DNA of 7,415 nucleotides from Acidobacteriaceae bacterium (lineage in GTDB: Bacteria > Acidobacteriota > Terriglobia > Terriglobales > Acidobacteriaceae). Below, piece by piece: positions 1-6,634 of the stretch (position 1 is its first letter; every line of letters begins with the position of its first letter). The notes below the pieces were generated by a model, which was not told the origin of the DNA, ran no database searches, and saw nothing but the letters and a program-made list of their open reading frames with translations. Location: assembly GCA_003139975.1 (NCBI GenBank), contig PLHN01000202.1:561-7975 (forward strand), in the 5' to 3' direction. The translations under genes were made by a program, and so were the position numbers.

Positions 1-27
1 CGATCGGGACCGGCTCCGGGTTCAGCC

Positions 28-1146
28 TCACCGACCAACGCCTTCCCGTCCCTCGCGAGCTGCGGCTCGAACCTCAGCGCGCAATGTGCCGCCGCTCTCT
101 TCCATTGCTTCATGTGCATTCTGGACCAGATTCAGAAAAGCCTGCTCGCACAAACTCTCGTCAAGCGGAACCAGTGGAAGCAAGTCCGCATAATTGCGCT
201 CCACGCGCACCAGCTTTCCTTTCCAGCGAGTCGCCACAATGCCGAGCGTTCGATCAAGAACCTTCGTGATCTCAGCCGGCTCGCGCTGCGCGTGCAGAGG
301 CCGCGCAAAATCCAGAAACTCAGTCACCAGCGCGCTCAGACGGTTGACCTCCGTTGAAATATAACCGGCCAGCTCGCGCGGAAGCTCGTCGGAAGCCTCG
401 AGCTTCTGGCTCAGCATCTCAGCCGAACCCTTGATCACGCCCAACGGGTTGCGAATTTCATGAGCCAAGCCGGCGGAGAGCTGGCCCAGGGCCGCCAGTC
501 GCTCCGAGCGGCGTGCTTCGGCTTGTGCCTGCTCCAGGCGCCGGTTCGTTTCGGCCAGCCGCTCGGCAAGTTCGCGATAAAGCCCGGTCTGATGCCGGCT
601 CTGCTGGGAGAATCGGTTAACGACCATGGCCGCAAGAAAGAAAAACAAAATGCGAAGGCCGAGGTATTCGGACGCCTCCGGCGTCAAATCGGATTCCTGC
701 ATTGCCGGGTAAAGGTAGGAGCAATATGCGGCCGAGGTAAACAGCGTCCAGAGCAGCGTCGCCCACGGACCGCAATACAGCGCAGCCGTCACCACGGGAA
801 CGAAATAAATCGGCCAGTAGCTGCTGTTGATGGCGATTTCTTCGGTGTGGTCGAGCAGCAGCGTGGCCAGCACGATTTTCAACAGGATGACGTAGAACAC
901 GCCGCGTTTGGGAACGCGCGCAATGATCTTCGCTTCCAGCGCCTGCACAATTCCAATGGCCAGCAGGATCACCTGCTTGTGCCATTCGAGCCGTGGAGGA
1001 AGCACAGCCAGCCCACCCAGAAAGACCAGCCAGATGGTGAGCCAGATCGCGTCGAGGCGGCTATACCGCCGCGATTCGGGGTCGAAGATGGGAGGCGCGG
1101 ATTCCACGCTGCCTCCATCCAACCCCAGAAAGCCCTTCGCCGTCAA
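28..1146 (-). CDS. Membrane sensor histidine kinase, ATPase domain cut short
   Basis: This is a 372-residue sensor kinase expected to autophosphorylate on histidine and pass the phosphate to a response regulator, which is not in the window. About six hydrophobic segments (near residues 33-50, 58-76, 83-99, 110-127, 128-147 and 161-177) form the membrane sensor part. A charged helical linker (about 188-218) leads into the HisKA helix with H-box GLAHEIRNPLG, phospho-acceptor His229. The N-box of HATPase_c follows (NLVQNAHEAM, Asn339 and Asn343). The frame then stops at a TGA, with a second in-frame TGA two codons on, before any D-x-G-x-G or later G box. A complete kinase would need roughly 80-100 more residues, so this is either a frameshift or sequence error near a contig end, or a decayed gene. 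No PAS or HAMP domain is evident. The TTG start overlaps the TGA stop of the upstream VWA gene (TTGA), and no ATG lies near the N-terminus. The family is certain; the ligand is unknown. Confidence 0.85.
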   Translation of the reverse strand: MTAKGFLGLDGGSVESAPPIFDPESRRYSRLDAIWLTIWLVFLGGLAVLPPRLEWHKQVILLAIGIVQALEAKIIARVPKRGVFYVILLKIVLATLLLDHTEEIAINSSYWPIYFVPVVTAALYCGPWATLLWTLFTSAAYCSYLYPAMQESDLTPEASEYLGLRILFFFLAAMVVNRFSQQSRHQTGLYRELAERLAETNRRLEQAQAEARRSERLAALGQLSAGLAHEIRNPLGVIKGSAEMLSQKLEASDELPRELAGYISTEVNRLSALVTEFLDFARPLHAQREPAEITKVLDRTLGIVATRWKGKLVRVERNYADLLPLVPLDESLCEQAFLNLVQNAHEAMEESGGTLRAEVRAAAREGREGVGR

Positions 1147-2261
1147 TCCGCGTAATAACCGTCTCGGGTCTGCACACTCATATCTTTGCGCTTCACCTGC
1201 AACTGCACGTGATGATATCCCTCCGCCGAACCATCCTTATCGGGCGTATAGCCGAGGCTGTATTGCGTTCGCAGCTCCTCAGCAATGCTCGTATAAATCT
1301 CTCCGACGGACTCCTTCTTGTTCGCTTCAAAGAACCGTCCGCCCGTCTCTTTCGAAATCCGCTGCAGAATCTTCTTGCCGTCTACGCGCGGCTCCTCGGA
1401 AGGCCGCTGCCCGCCGCCGCGTCTGCCGCCGCCCCCTCCCGGATAACCGCCGCCCCCGGGCCATCCGCCTCCGCCTCCGGGCCAACCGCCGCCGGGATGG
1501 CCCATTCCGCCACCTTCACCACGCTCACCACGCTCTTCGCGTTGCCCAGCAAGGTAAATGCAATAAACCCCCGTATCAGCACGTTGCGCAGACTCGATCG
1601 CGCTCTCAAGCGTCGACTTGCTCCCGCGGTCCACTCCGTCCGACAAAATGACCACCGCCTTGCGCCCGGCCTGCTTCTTCAGCAATTCGTTCGATGCAAG
1701 GTAAACAGCATCGTACAGTTGCGTCCCATGCCCATGCCCCGACCCGGAGCGCGAATCCGAATCGTTCGAATCGCTTGGCCGCTCCCGGTCCGCTGTCTTA
1801 AGCAAATCGAGCGCCGATTCCAACTTCTCGTGGTGCGACGTTAGATCCTGCAACAACTCGACCTCGCGGTCGAAGTGGATCAGAAACGCCTTATCTTTTT
1901 CCTGCACCAGCATCTGAACCAGGAAACTGCGGCTTGCGTTCCGCTCCTGGTCCAGAACCTCCCTCTGGCTCCAACTGGTATCCACCAGCAAGCCCATCGT
2001 CAGCGGCAGGTTCGTCTGCGAGAAATACATGATGGTCTGGGGCCGGCTGTCCACCTGCAAAATGAAGTCGTCCTTCGTCAGGTCGCGGACGATCTGTCCA
2101 TGCTTATCGCGCACCGTAACCGGCAGGGTGACGACCTTAACGTCAACGGCGACCGTGGCCGCCGAGTCCGGCGCTTTTTGCGGCGCGCCAAAACCGGGGA
2201 GCGCAACCAGCGCGACAACCAGCGCATAGGCAATCAATTTCGAGCCGAATAGGGGTTGCAT
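1143..2261 (-). CDS. Secreted VWA-domain protein (VWFA-related Acidobacterial type)
   Basis: This is an exported protein of about 372 residues. From the chosen ATG (2261) it begins with a classical Sec signal peptide (residues 1-26, one Lys, hydrophobic core, cleavage near GFGA). Residues 35-82 form the beta-rich lead typical of the family (VTVRDKHG, LTKDDF). The von Willebrand A domain follows with a complete metal-binding MIDAS: DTSWS (Asp94, Ser96, Ser98), Thr180 and SDG (Asp208). It should bind Mg2+ or Mn2+ and a protein ligand, as in adhesion or assembly factors; the partner is unknown. Two low-complexity inserts interrupt the fold: a Ser/Asp/His/Gly stretch (about 161-179) and a Gly-rich stretch (250-285). 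The domain resumes with ISKETGGRFFEA and ends in QYSLGYTP. An upstream in-frame ATG at 2324 has a better AGAGG ribosome site but puts 21 extra residues before the signal peptide, so 2261 is preferred with moderate certainty. It is the first gene of a pair with the kinase. Confidence 0.92.
   Translation of the reverse strand: MQPLFGSKLIAYALVVALVALPGFGAPQKAPDSAATVAVDVKVVTLPVTVRDKHGQIVRDLTKDDFILQVDSRPQTIMYFSQTNLPLTMGLLVDTSWSQREVLDQERNASRSFLVQMLVQEKDKAFLIHFDREVELLQDLTSHHEKLESALDLLKTADRERPSDSNDSDSRSGSGHGHGTQLYDAVYLASNELLKKQAGRKAVVILSDGVDRGSKSTLESAIESAQRADTGVYCIYLAGQREERGERGEGGGMGHPGGGWPGGGGGWPGGGGYPGGGGGRRGGGQRPSEEPRVDGKKILQRISKETGGRFFEANKKESVGEIYTSIAEELRTQYSLGYTPDKDGSAEGYHHVQLQVKRKDMSVQTRDGYYAD
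1407..1514 (-). repeat. Glycine-rich (W/Y)PGGGG repeat inside the VWA protein
   Basis: This stretch of about 36 codons encodes mostly glycine. It contains four imperfect units: PGGGW, PGGGGGW, PGGGGY and PGGGGG. It sits between the last core beta strand of the VWA domain (GVYCIYLAG) and its final helix, where most VWA domains have a short loop. The GGN-rich DNA is prone to slippage, so length variation between strains is likely. Confidence 0.85.
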
Positions 2262-2384
2262 TGTTTCTTTCTGCCAGGGCGGAATCTGGATGATAAATGA
2301 CTGGATGCTCAAAGAAGGCCTCATGTTGCCACGCCTCTTGTCAAAGCAGCGTCAATGCCGGGTAAAACTTCGTAAAGGCTGAAT
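2262..2384. promoter_or_regulatory. Divergent intergenic region with promoters for both directions
   Basis: The VWA gene reads left and the DUF5666 gene reads right from here, so both promoters must lie in or next to this stretch. On the minus strand a perfect TTGACA (2344-2339) is present but has no good -10 at normal spacing. A separate TATCAT (2295-2290, one mismatch from consensus) has only a poor -35. On the plus strand an extended -10-like TGCTAAAGT lies at 2402-2410, just inside the longest form of the DUF5666 frame. It would place transcription close to a GTG codon at 2418. All assignments are by eye and weak; only the existence of a divergent regulatory region is secure. No clear operator palindrome was found. 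Confidence 0.4.
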
Positions 2385-3665
2385 TTGGCCCTCCTTCGCG
2401 ATGCTAAAGTACACCTAGTGCAACGCATAAACACCATACTATTAGCCGTGCGGCGGCCTCTTGCAGTGCTACTCGCCGCTTTCCTCGCACTGACACTGGC
2501 TTTGCCGCGCGCAAGCGCCCAGACAACGCCGGGGGGCGCATCCAGCGACGCGTCGATTGTGAAGGCTGTCGGCGTCATCAAGAGCGTGCAGCCGGACTCG
2601 ATCACGGTAACCGCCGAATCCGGCGGAGAAGTCACCGCCAAACTTGCCGCTATGACGAAGATCCTGCGTGTCCCGCCCGGAGAAAAAGACCTCAAGAATG
2701 CGATCCCCCTTCAGCCACAAGATCTGCAGCCCGGGGATCGCGTTCTCGTTCGCGGCCAGGCATCTCCTGACGCGCACACCCTTGCGGCCCTTGCCGTCAT
2801 CGTGATGAAGCAGGCCGACGTCAGCGCCAAACAGCAGCGCGACCGCGAGGACTGGCAGAAGCGCGGCGTCGGCGGACTCGTCAACAAAGTCGATGCCGCA
2901 ACGGGGACCATCACCATTTCTTCTGGCGGTTTCGGCGCCAGCAAGAACATTGCTGTCCATGTCAGCAAGGATACGATTCTGCGCCGCTACGCCCCGGACT
3001 CCGTGAAGTTCGACGATGCCAAGCCCGCGCCGCTCGATCAGATCAAGGTGGGAGATCAATCGCGCGCCCGCGGCGCACGCAGCCCGGACGGCGCCGATCT
3101 CACCGCCGAAGAAATTGTCTCTGGTACATTTCGCAACATTGCAGGGACCATCACAGCGGTTGATGCTGCCAACAGCTCCATCACGGTAAAAGATCTGATT
3201 GCCAAATCGACGGTTGTGGTCAAAGTTTCCGCCGATTCGCAGATGAAGAAGCTGCCGGCGGAAATGGCGCAGCGCATTGCCATGCGGCTCAAGGGAAGCG
3301 CGAATGGAGACGCGGCAGGCGTGCAGAACGCAAGCGCGCAAAGCTCGGCTCCGCCGGGTGGGGATCGGCGCGGATCCGATTCCGCCGCAGGACGAGGCCA
3401 AGGCGGTGGCCAGGGCGCCAGCGGCCCACCGGATTTTCAACGCCTTTTGAGCCGCTTGCCGAACAGTACGCTGGCCGATCTTCAAAAGAACGATGCTGTA
3501 ATGATCGTTTCAACCGATGGCGCCGGTTCCAGCACTGTGACAGCGATTACGCTGCTCGCCGGTGTCGACGCCATCCTCACGGCCGCGCCGAATCGGTCTG
3601 CATATTCGCTGCTCTCACCGTGGTCGCTGAACACCTCCGGGGGCGAGGGTGAAGCCGCCCAGTAG
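2385..3665 (+). CDS. Exported DUF5666-repeat protein
   Basis: This protein of up to 426 residues resembles the acidobacterial DUF5666 family, whose role is not known. A signal peptide core (about residues 25-45, RRPLAVLLAAFLALTL, ending ASAQ) shows export. Three beta-rich repeats follow, each with a G-x-I/V opening strand, an I-x-V strand and a GD-V-V-x-G type turn. Repeat 1 is about 62-141 (LQPGDRVLVRG). Repeat 2 is about 162-247 (IKVGDQSRARG, then DGADLTAEEIVSGTF). Repeat 3 starts at about 252 and its closing part is at about 364-392. Between those halves lies a helix with an LPAEMAQRIAMRL motif and a Gly/Ser-rich linker (about 304-348). The start is uncertain. TTG 2385 has an AAAGG six bases upstream but a long N-region. 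GTG 2418 could be leaderless. GTG 2448 gives the tidiest signal peptide. It lies 48 bases before the receptor gene on the same strand and is probably co-transcribed with it. A periplasmic or surface accessory of the receptor is an inference. Confidence 0.85.
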   Translation: MALLRDAKVHLVQRINTILLAVRRPLAVLLAAFLALTLALPRASAQTTPGGASSDASIVKAVGVIKSVQPDSITVTAESGGEVTAKLAAMTKILRVPPGEKDLKNAIPLQPQDLQPGDRVLVRGQASPDAHTLAALAVIVMKQADVSAKQQRDREDWQKRGVGGLVNKVDAATGTITISSGGFGASKNIAVHVSKDTILRRYAPDSVKFDDAKPAPLDQIKVGDQSRARGARSPDGADLTAEEIVSGTFRNIAGTITAVDAANSSITVKDLIAKSTVVVKVSADSQMKKLPAEMAQRIAMRLKGSANGDAAGVQNASAQSSAPPGGDRRGSDSAAGRGQGGGQGASGPPDFQRLLSRLPNSTLADLQKNDAVMIVSTDGAGSSTVTAITLLAGVDAILTAAPNRSAYSLLSPWSLNTSGGEGEAAQ

Positions 3666-3700
3666 TCCACGATTCCAATGCGCGTGATCTGCCTGGAAAG

Positions 3701-3706
3701 AGAAGG
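3701..3706 (+). promoter_or_regulatory. Shine-Dalgarno site that sets the receptor start at TTG 3714
   Basis: AGAAGG lies seven bases before TTG 3714. The upstream in-frame ATG at 3678 has no purine-rich site before it. Starting at 3714 gives a compact signal peptide (MKFFSIIILLIAALAA). Starting at 3678 would put twelve extra, partly charged residues in front of it. Confidence 0.65.
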
Positions 3707-3713
3707 GTGTAAG

Positions 3714-6557
3714 TTGAAGTTTTTCTCAATCATCATATTGTTGATCGCCGCACTCGCCGCTTCATCCTGGACGCAGTCGGCTCCTACGACCGGAACGCTG
3801 CGTGGGACGGTTCTCGATCCCTCCGGAGCCGTGATTGCCAATGCCAAGGTGGCCGCTGCGCAGCCCGGAGGCTCCACGCGCACAACGACCACCAATTCAA
3901 ACGGCGCCTATGAGATTGGCAATCTGCCACCCGGCGAATACACCGTCACAGCCAATGCCAAAGGCTTCAGCGCTTATGCGAAGAGCGACGTGAATTTGGC
4001 GGCGGCCCAAGTTTCGCTGTTCAATATTTCGCTCGAAATCAGTGTCGAAAAAGAAAAGGTCGACGTCGAGGAGGAAAGCCCCCACGTCGAAGTCAATCCC
4101 GCCAGCAACGCCAGCGCCATCGTGCTCACCGGCAAGGACCTCGACGCTCTGCCCGACGATCCTGATGAATTGTTGTCCGACCTGCAGGCGCTCGCCGGAC
4201 CTTCAGCCGGCCCGGACGGCGGCCAGCTCTACATCGATGGCTTCACCGGCGGCCAGCTTCCGCCGAAGTCTTCGATTCGCGAGATTCGCATCAACCAGAA
4301 TCCGTTTTCGGCCGAGTATGACAAGCTGGGCTACGGCCGAATCGAAATCTTCACCAAGCCCGGCACCGACAAGTTTCACGGACAATTTTCGGTCGAGGGC
4401 AACAGCTCAGGCCTGAACACGCGCAATCCCTTCCTCGGCGACGCGCAGCAGCAGCCCTACGACTCCGTCATTTATCAGGGCAACATCGGCGGCCCCGTCA
4501 ACAAGAAGGCATCGTTCTTCTTCAGCGTGCAGCGCCGCAATATCGACGAAATAGTAGTTGTAGACGCGGCCGGTACCCCTGCCGACCCAACGACACCATA
4601 CAACGCCAGCGTTCCCAACCCGCGCACACGCACCAACATTGGCCCGCGCATCGATTATCAACTCACGCCTACAAACACGCTGACTGCGCGCTACCAGTAT
4701 TACCGCGACACGCAGCAGAATGCCGGCGTGGGAGGGCAGGTGCTGCCCGAAGCCGGTGATGACACGTTGTCCACCGAACACACCGTGCAAATCAGCGACA
4801 CGCAGGTTCTGGGAGCGAAGGCGGTCAATGAAACTCGTTTCCAGTATCTGCGCGACAACAGCTCGCAGAATCCGCTTAGCACCGCTGTTGGCGTCAATGT
4901 GCTAGGGACGTTCACGGGTGGAGGCGCCAGTTCGGGTACGCAGAACGATTACCAGGATCATTACGAAGTGCAGAATTACACCTCGATCAATCAGGGCAAG
5001 AACTTCCTGAAGTTCGGGGTGCGTCTGCGAGCCGTCCACGAAGTCAATACATCCGATGCTGGCTTCAACGGCTCCTATACCTTCTCGTATGCGGGTTACC
5101 TGGCCAATCCTAAGGCGCCGAGTCAACTCATCATCAATGGCCCTGCGGGCGCGAATCCCAGGGTGCCGGTTAACGTGGTGGATACCGGACTGTACGTGCA
5201 GGATGACTGGAAGGCGCGTCCCAATCTTACGTTGAGCGGCGGTTTGCGCTTTGAAACGCAGAACGCAATTCACGATCATGCCGACTGGGCGCCGCGGCTC
5301 GGCTTTGCCTGGGGCATCGGAGGAGGCGGAAAAAGCGCACCCAAAACCGTTCTGCGCGGAGGCTTCGGTATTTTCTACGATCGATTCAGCAGCAGTCTGG
5401 TCCTCAATGTGGACCGTTTGAACGGCGTGACCCAGCAACAGTACGTCGTGACCGATCCGAGTTATCCGACCCTTCCGCCTCTAAACCCACAGACGCCTAC
5501 TTCGATCTACCAGATCAATCCGAATCTGCATGCGCCCTATATCATGCAGACCGCATTCAGCCTCGAGCGACAGGTCACGAAAGTTGCCAACGTTACGCTT
5601 ACATATCTGAATTCCCGCGGTGTTCATCAGCTTCTGTCGACCGTCGCTAACGCCCCGCCCGACACCGGGAATTACCCGTTCACCGGTCTCCCCAGTCCGG
5701 CCATCTTTCAGTATGTCTCCGGCGGCGTTTTCCGTCAGAACCAGTTGATCGCACAGTTCAACATCCAGGCGGGAGCCAAAGTATCTCTGCACGGTTACTA
5801 CTCGCTGAACTATGCCAACAGCGACACCTCCAGCGCCGGGAACTTCCCATCGGATCCGTATAATTTGCGTCTCGACTACGGGCGAGCGTCTTTCGCTATT
5901 CGGGACCGGGTGTTCATGGGGGGAACATTCGCGCTGCCACGTGGATTTCGCCTGAGTCCATTCATGATTTTCAATTCCGGCTCGCCCTACAACGTCACCG
6001 TCGGACAGGAGGACTATGCCGGCGACTTGCAGTTCAACGTCCGCCCCGCATTCGCCGCAAACGTTACGGGTTCGTGTCTTTCGCCAACGGCTGCCTGCCA
6101 CTACGCGACTCCGACGAGTCCGTACTCGCAGATCCCCATCAACTATCTCACCGGCCCATCCCAGTTCACCCTCAATCTACGCCTCGCCAAGGCAATCGGC
6201 TTCGGACCGGAGCTGGGCAAGAACGGAGGACAGCCGGGTGGTCCCCCAGGAGGCGGCCCTCCGGGCGGTGGAGGTGGCCCCCGCGGAGGCGGTGGTGGAG
6301 GAGGTGGCGGCGGCGTTGGTTTTGGCGGCGGTCCGGGCGGCCGCGGAGGCATGTTCGGCCCGCCCTCCAGCACTCGCCGCTACAGCCTGACTTTCAGCGT
6401 GAACGCGCGCAACATTCTGAACAAGGTGAACCCTGCGCCTCCAATCGGCGTGCTGAGTTCACAAAGTTTCGGACAATCAATCGCTCTGGCAGGCGGACCA
6501 TTCAATAGCGCGGCCGCCAATCGCAAAATCGAATTGCAGGCGATGTTCAGCTTCTAG
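3714..6557 (+). CDS. Oar-like TonB-dependent outer-membrane receptor
   Basis: This is an outer-membrane barrel of about 947 residues that should take up a large or scarce ligand using TonB energy; the substrate cannot be told. From the TTG at 3714, residues 1-23 form a signal peptide. Residues 26-110 are a carboxypeptidase-regulatory-like domain (GTLRGTVLDPSGAVIANAKV, then GAYEIGNLPPGEYTV). Residues about 129-218 are the plug (LYIDGFTGGQLPPKSSI, IREIRINQNPFSAEYDKLG, IEIFTKPGT). The rest is a beta barrel ending in IELQAMFSF, the terminal Phe being the usual BAM signal. Notable barrel segments are TGLYVQDDWK, LRGGFGIFYDRF and VNARNILNKVNPAPP. A Gly-rich insert occupies about 835-883. Two cysteines (788 and 795) in a late loop could form a disulfide. 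No clear TonB box was seen. No SusD-like partner is present; the DUF5666 gene directly upstream is the likely operon partner. An alternative ATG start lies at 3678. Confidence 0.93.
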   Translation: MKFFSIIILLIAALAASSWTQSAPTTGTLRGTVLDPSGAVIANAKVAAAQPGGSTRTTTTNSNGAYEIGNLPPGEYTVTANAKGFSAYAKSDVNLAAAQVSLFNISLEISVEKEKVDVEEESPHVEVNPASNASAIVLTGKDLDALPDDPDELLSDLQALAGPSAGPDGGQLYIDGFTGGQLPPKSSIREIRINQNPFSAEYDKLGYGRIEIFTKPGTDKFHGQFSVEGNSSGLNTRNPFLGDAQQQPYDSVIYQGNIGGPVNKKASFFFSVQRRNIDEIVVVDAAGTPADPTTPYNASVPNPRTRTNIGPRIDYQLTPTNTLTARYQYYRDTQQNAGVGGQVLPEAGDDTLSTEHTVQISDTQVLGAKAVNETRFQYLRDNSSQNPLSTAVGVNVLGTFTGGGASSGTQNDYQDHYEVQNYTSINQGKNFLKFGVRLRAVHEVNTSDAGFNGSYTFSYAGYLANPKAPSQLIINGPAGANPRVPVNVVDTGLYVQDDWKARPNLTLSGGLRFETQNAIHDHADWAPRLGFAWGIGGGGKSAPKTVLRGGFGIFYDRFSSSLVLNVDRLNGVTQQQYVVTDPSYPTLPPLNPQTPTSIYQINPNLHAPYIMQTAFSLERQVTKVANVTLTYLNSRGVHQLLSTVANAPPDTGNYPFTGLPSPAIFQYVSGGVFRQNQLIAQFNIQAGAKVSLHGYYSLNYANSDTSSAGNFPSDPYNLRLDYGRASFAIRDRVFMGGTFALPRGFRLSPFMIFNSGSPYNVTVGQEDYAGDLQFNVRPAFAANVTGSCLSPTAACHYATPTSPYSQIPINYLTGPSQFTLNLRLAKAIGFGPELGKNGGQPGGPPGGGPPGGGGGPRGGGGGGGGGGVGFGGGPGGRGGMFGPPSSTRRYSLTFSVNARNILNKVNPAPPIGVLSSQSFGQSIALAGGPFNSAAANRKIELQAMFSF
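6216..6362 (+). repeat. Glycine/proline-rich insert in the receptor barrel
   Basis: About 49 codons encode mostly Gly with some Pro and Arg, including an uninterrupted run of about ten Gly codons. The insert lies between two barrel strands near the C-terminus (FTLNLRLAKAIGFG before it, RRYSLTFSVNARNIL after it). The flanking strands are intact, so this is an enlarged turn, not a break in the gene. The GGN-rich DNA may vary in length. Confidence 0.85.
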
Positions 6558-6634
6558 CGCCGGATACTGCGGCTCCGACAGCGAAGCACTGGCGACTGTT
6601 CAAGTTGGGGCTTGCCCCTGCTGCTCGCAAAATT
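6558..6634. other. Convergent intergenic region with a small hairpin
   Basis: The receptor (plus) and the phosphorylase (minus) end facing each other across 77 bases. The one notable structure is GGGG-CTTG-CCCC at 6607-6618, a four-pair GC stem with a CUUG loop. No T-run follows on either side, so it is not a convincing intrinsic terminator. A weaker GCCG/CGGC inverted pair lies near 6559-6573. Nothing else was seen. Confidence 0.25.

Noticed and set aside
460..1155. Long plus-strand open frame (231 codons) opposite the kinase
   Set aside because: It is antisense to a kinase with clear H and N boxes. The translation is Arg/Gln/His-rich with no recognisable domain, and there is no ribosome site.
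1407..1514. CRISPR-like or satellite array in the GGN-rich region
   Set aside because: The repeats are imperfect, in frame, and explained by Gly/Pro/Trp codons within the VWA gene; there are no spacers.
2469..3485. Long minus-strand open frame (338 codons) opposite the DUF5666 gene
   Set aside because: The plus strand has a signal peptide and repeated beta motifs. The minus translation is Arg/Cys/His-rich without a domain, as expected of a shadow in GC-rich DNA.
3678..3713. Upstream ATG 3678 as the receptor start
   Set aside because: It has no ribosome site and would put a charged dodecapeptide before an otherwise classical signal peptide. TTG 3714 has AGAAGG at good spacing.
4902..6101. 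Two minus-strand frames (178 and 206 codons) opposite the receptor barrel
   Set aside because: Both are antisense to continuous barrel sequence and have no recognisable domain or translation signals.
6143..6373. Minus-strand frame encoding a polyproline protein
   Set aside because: It is the mirror of the receptor's Gly-codon run (GGN read backwards gives CCN). The receptor frame continues intact on both sides.
6607..6618. GGGGCTTGCCCC hairpin as a bidirectional terminator
   Set aside because: The stem is only four pairs and no T-run follows on either strand, so it is described as a weak structure and not called as a terminator.
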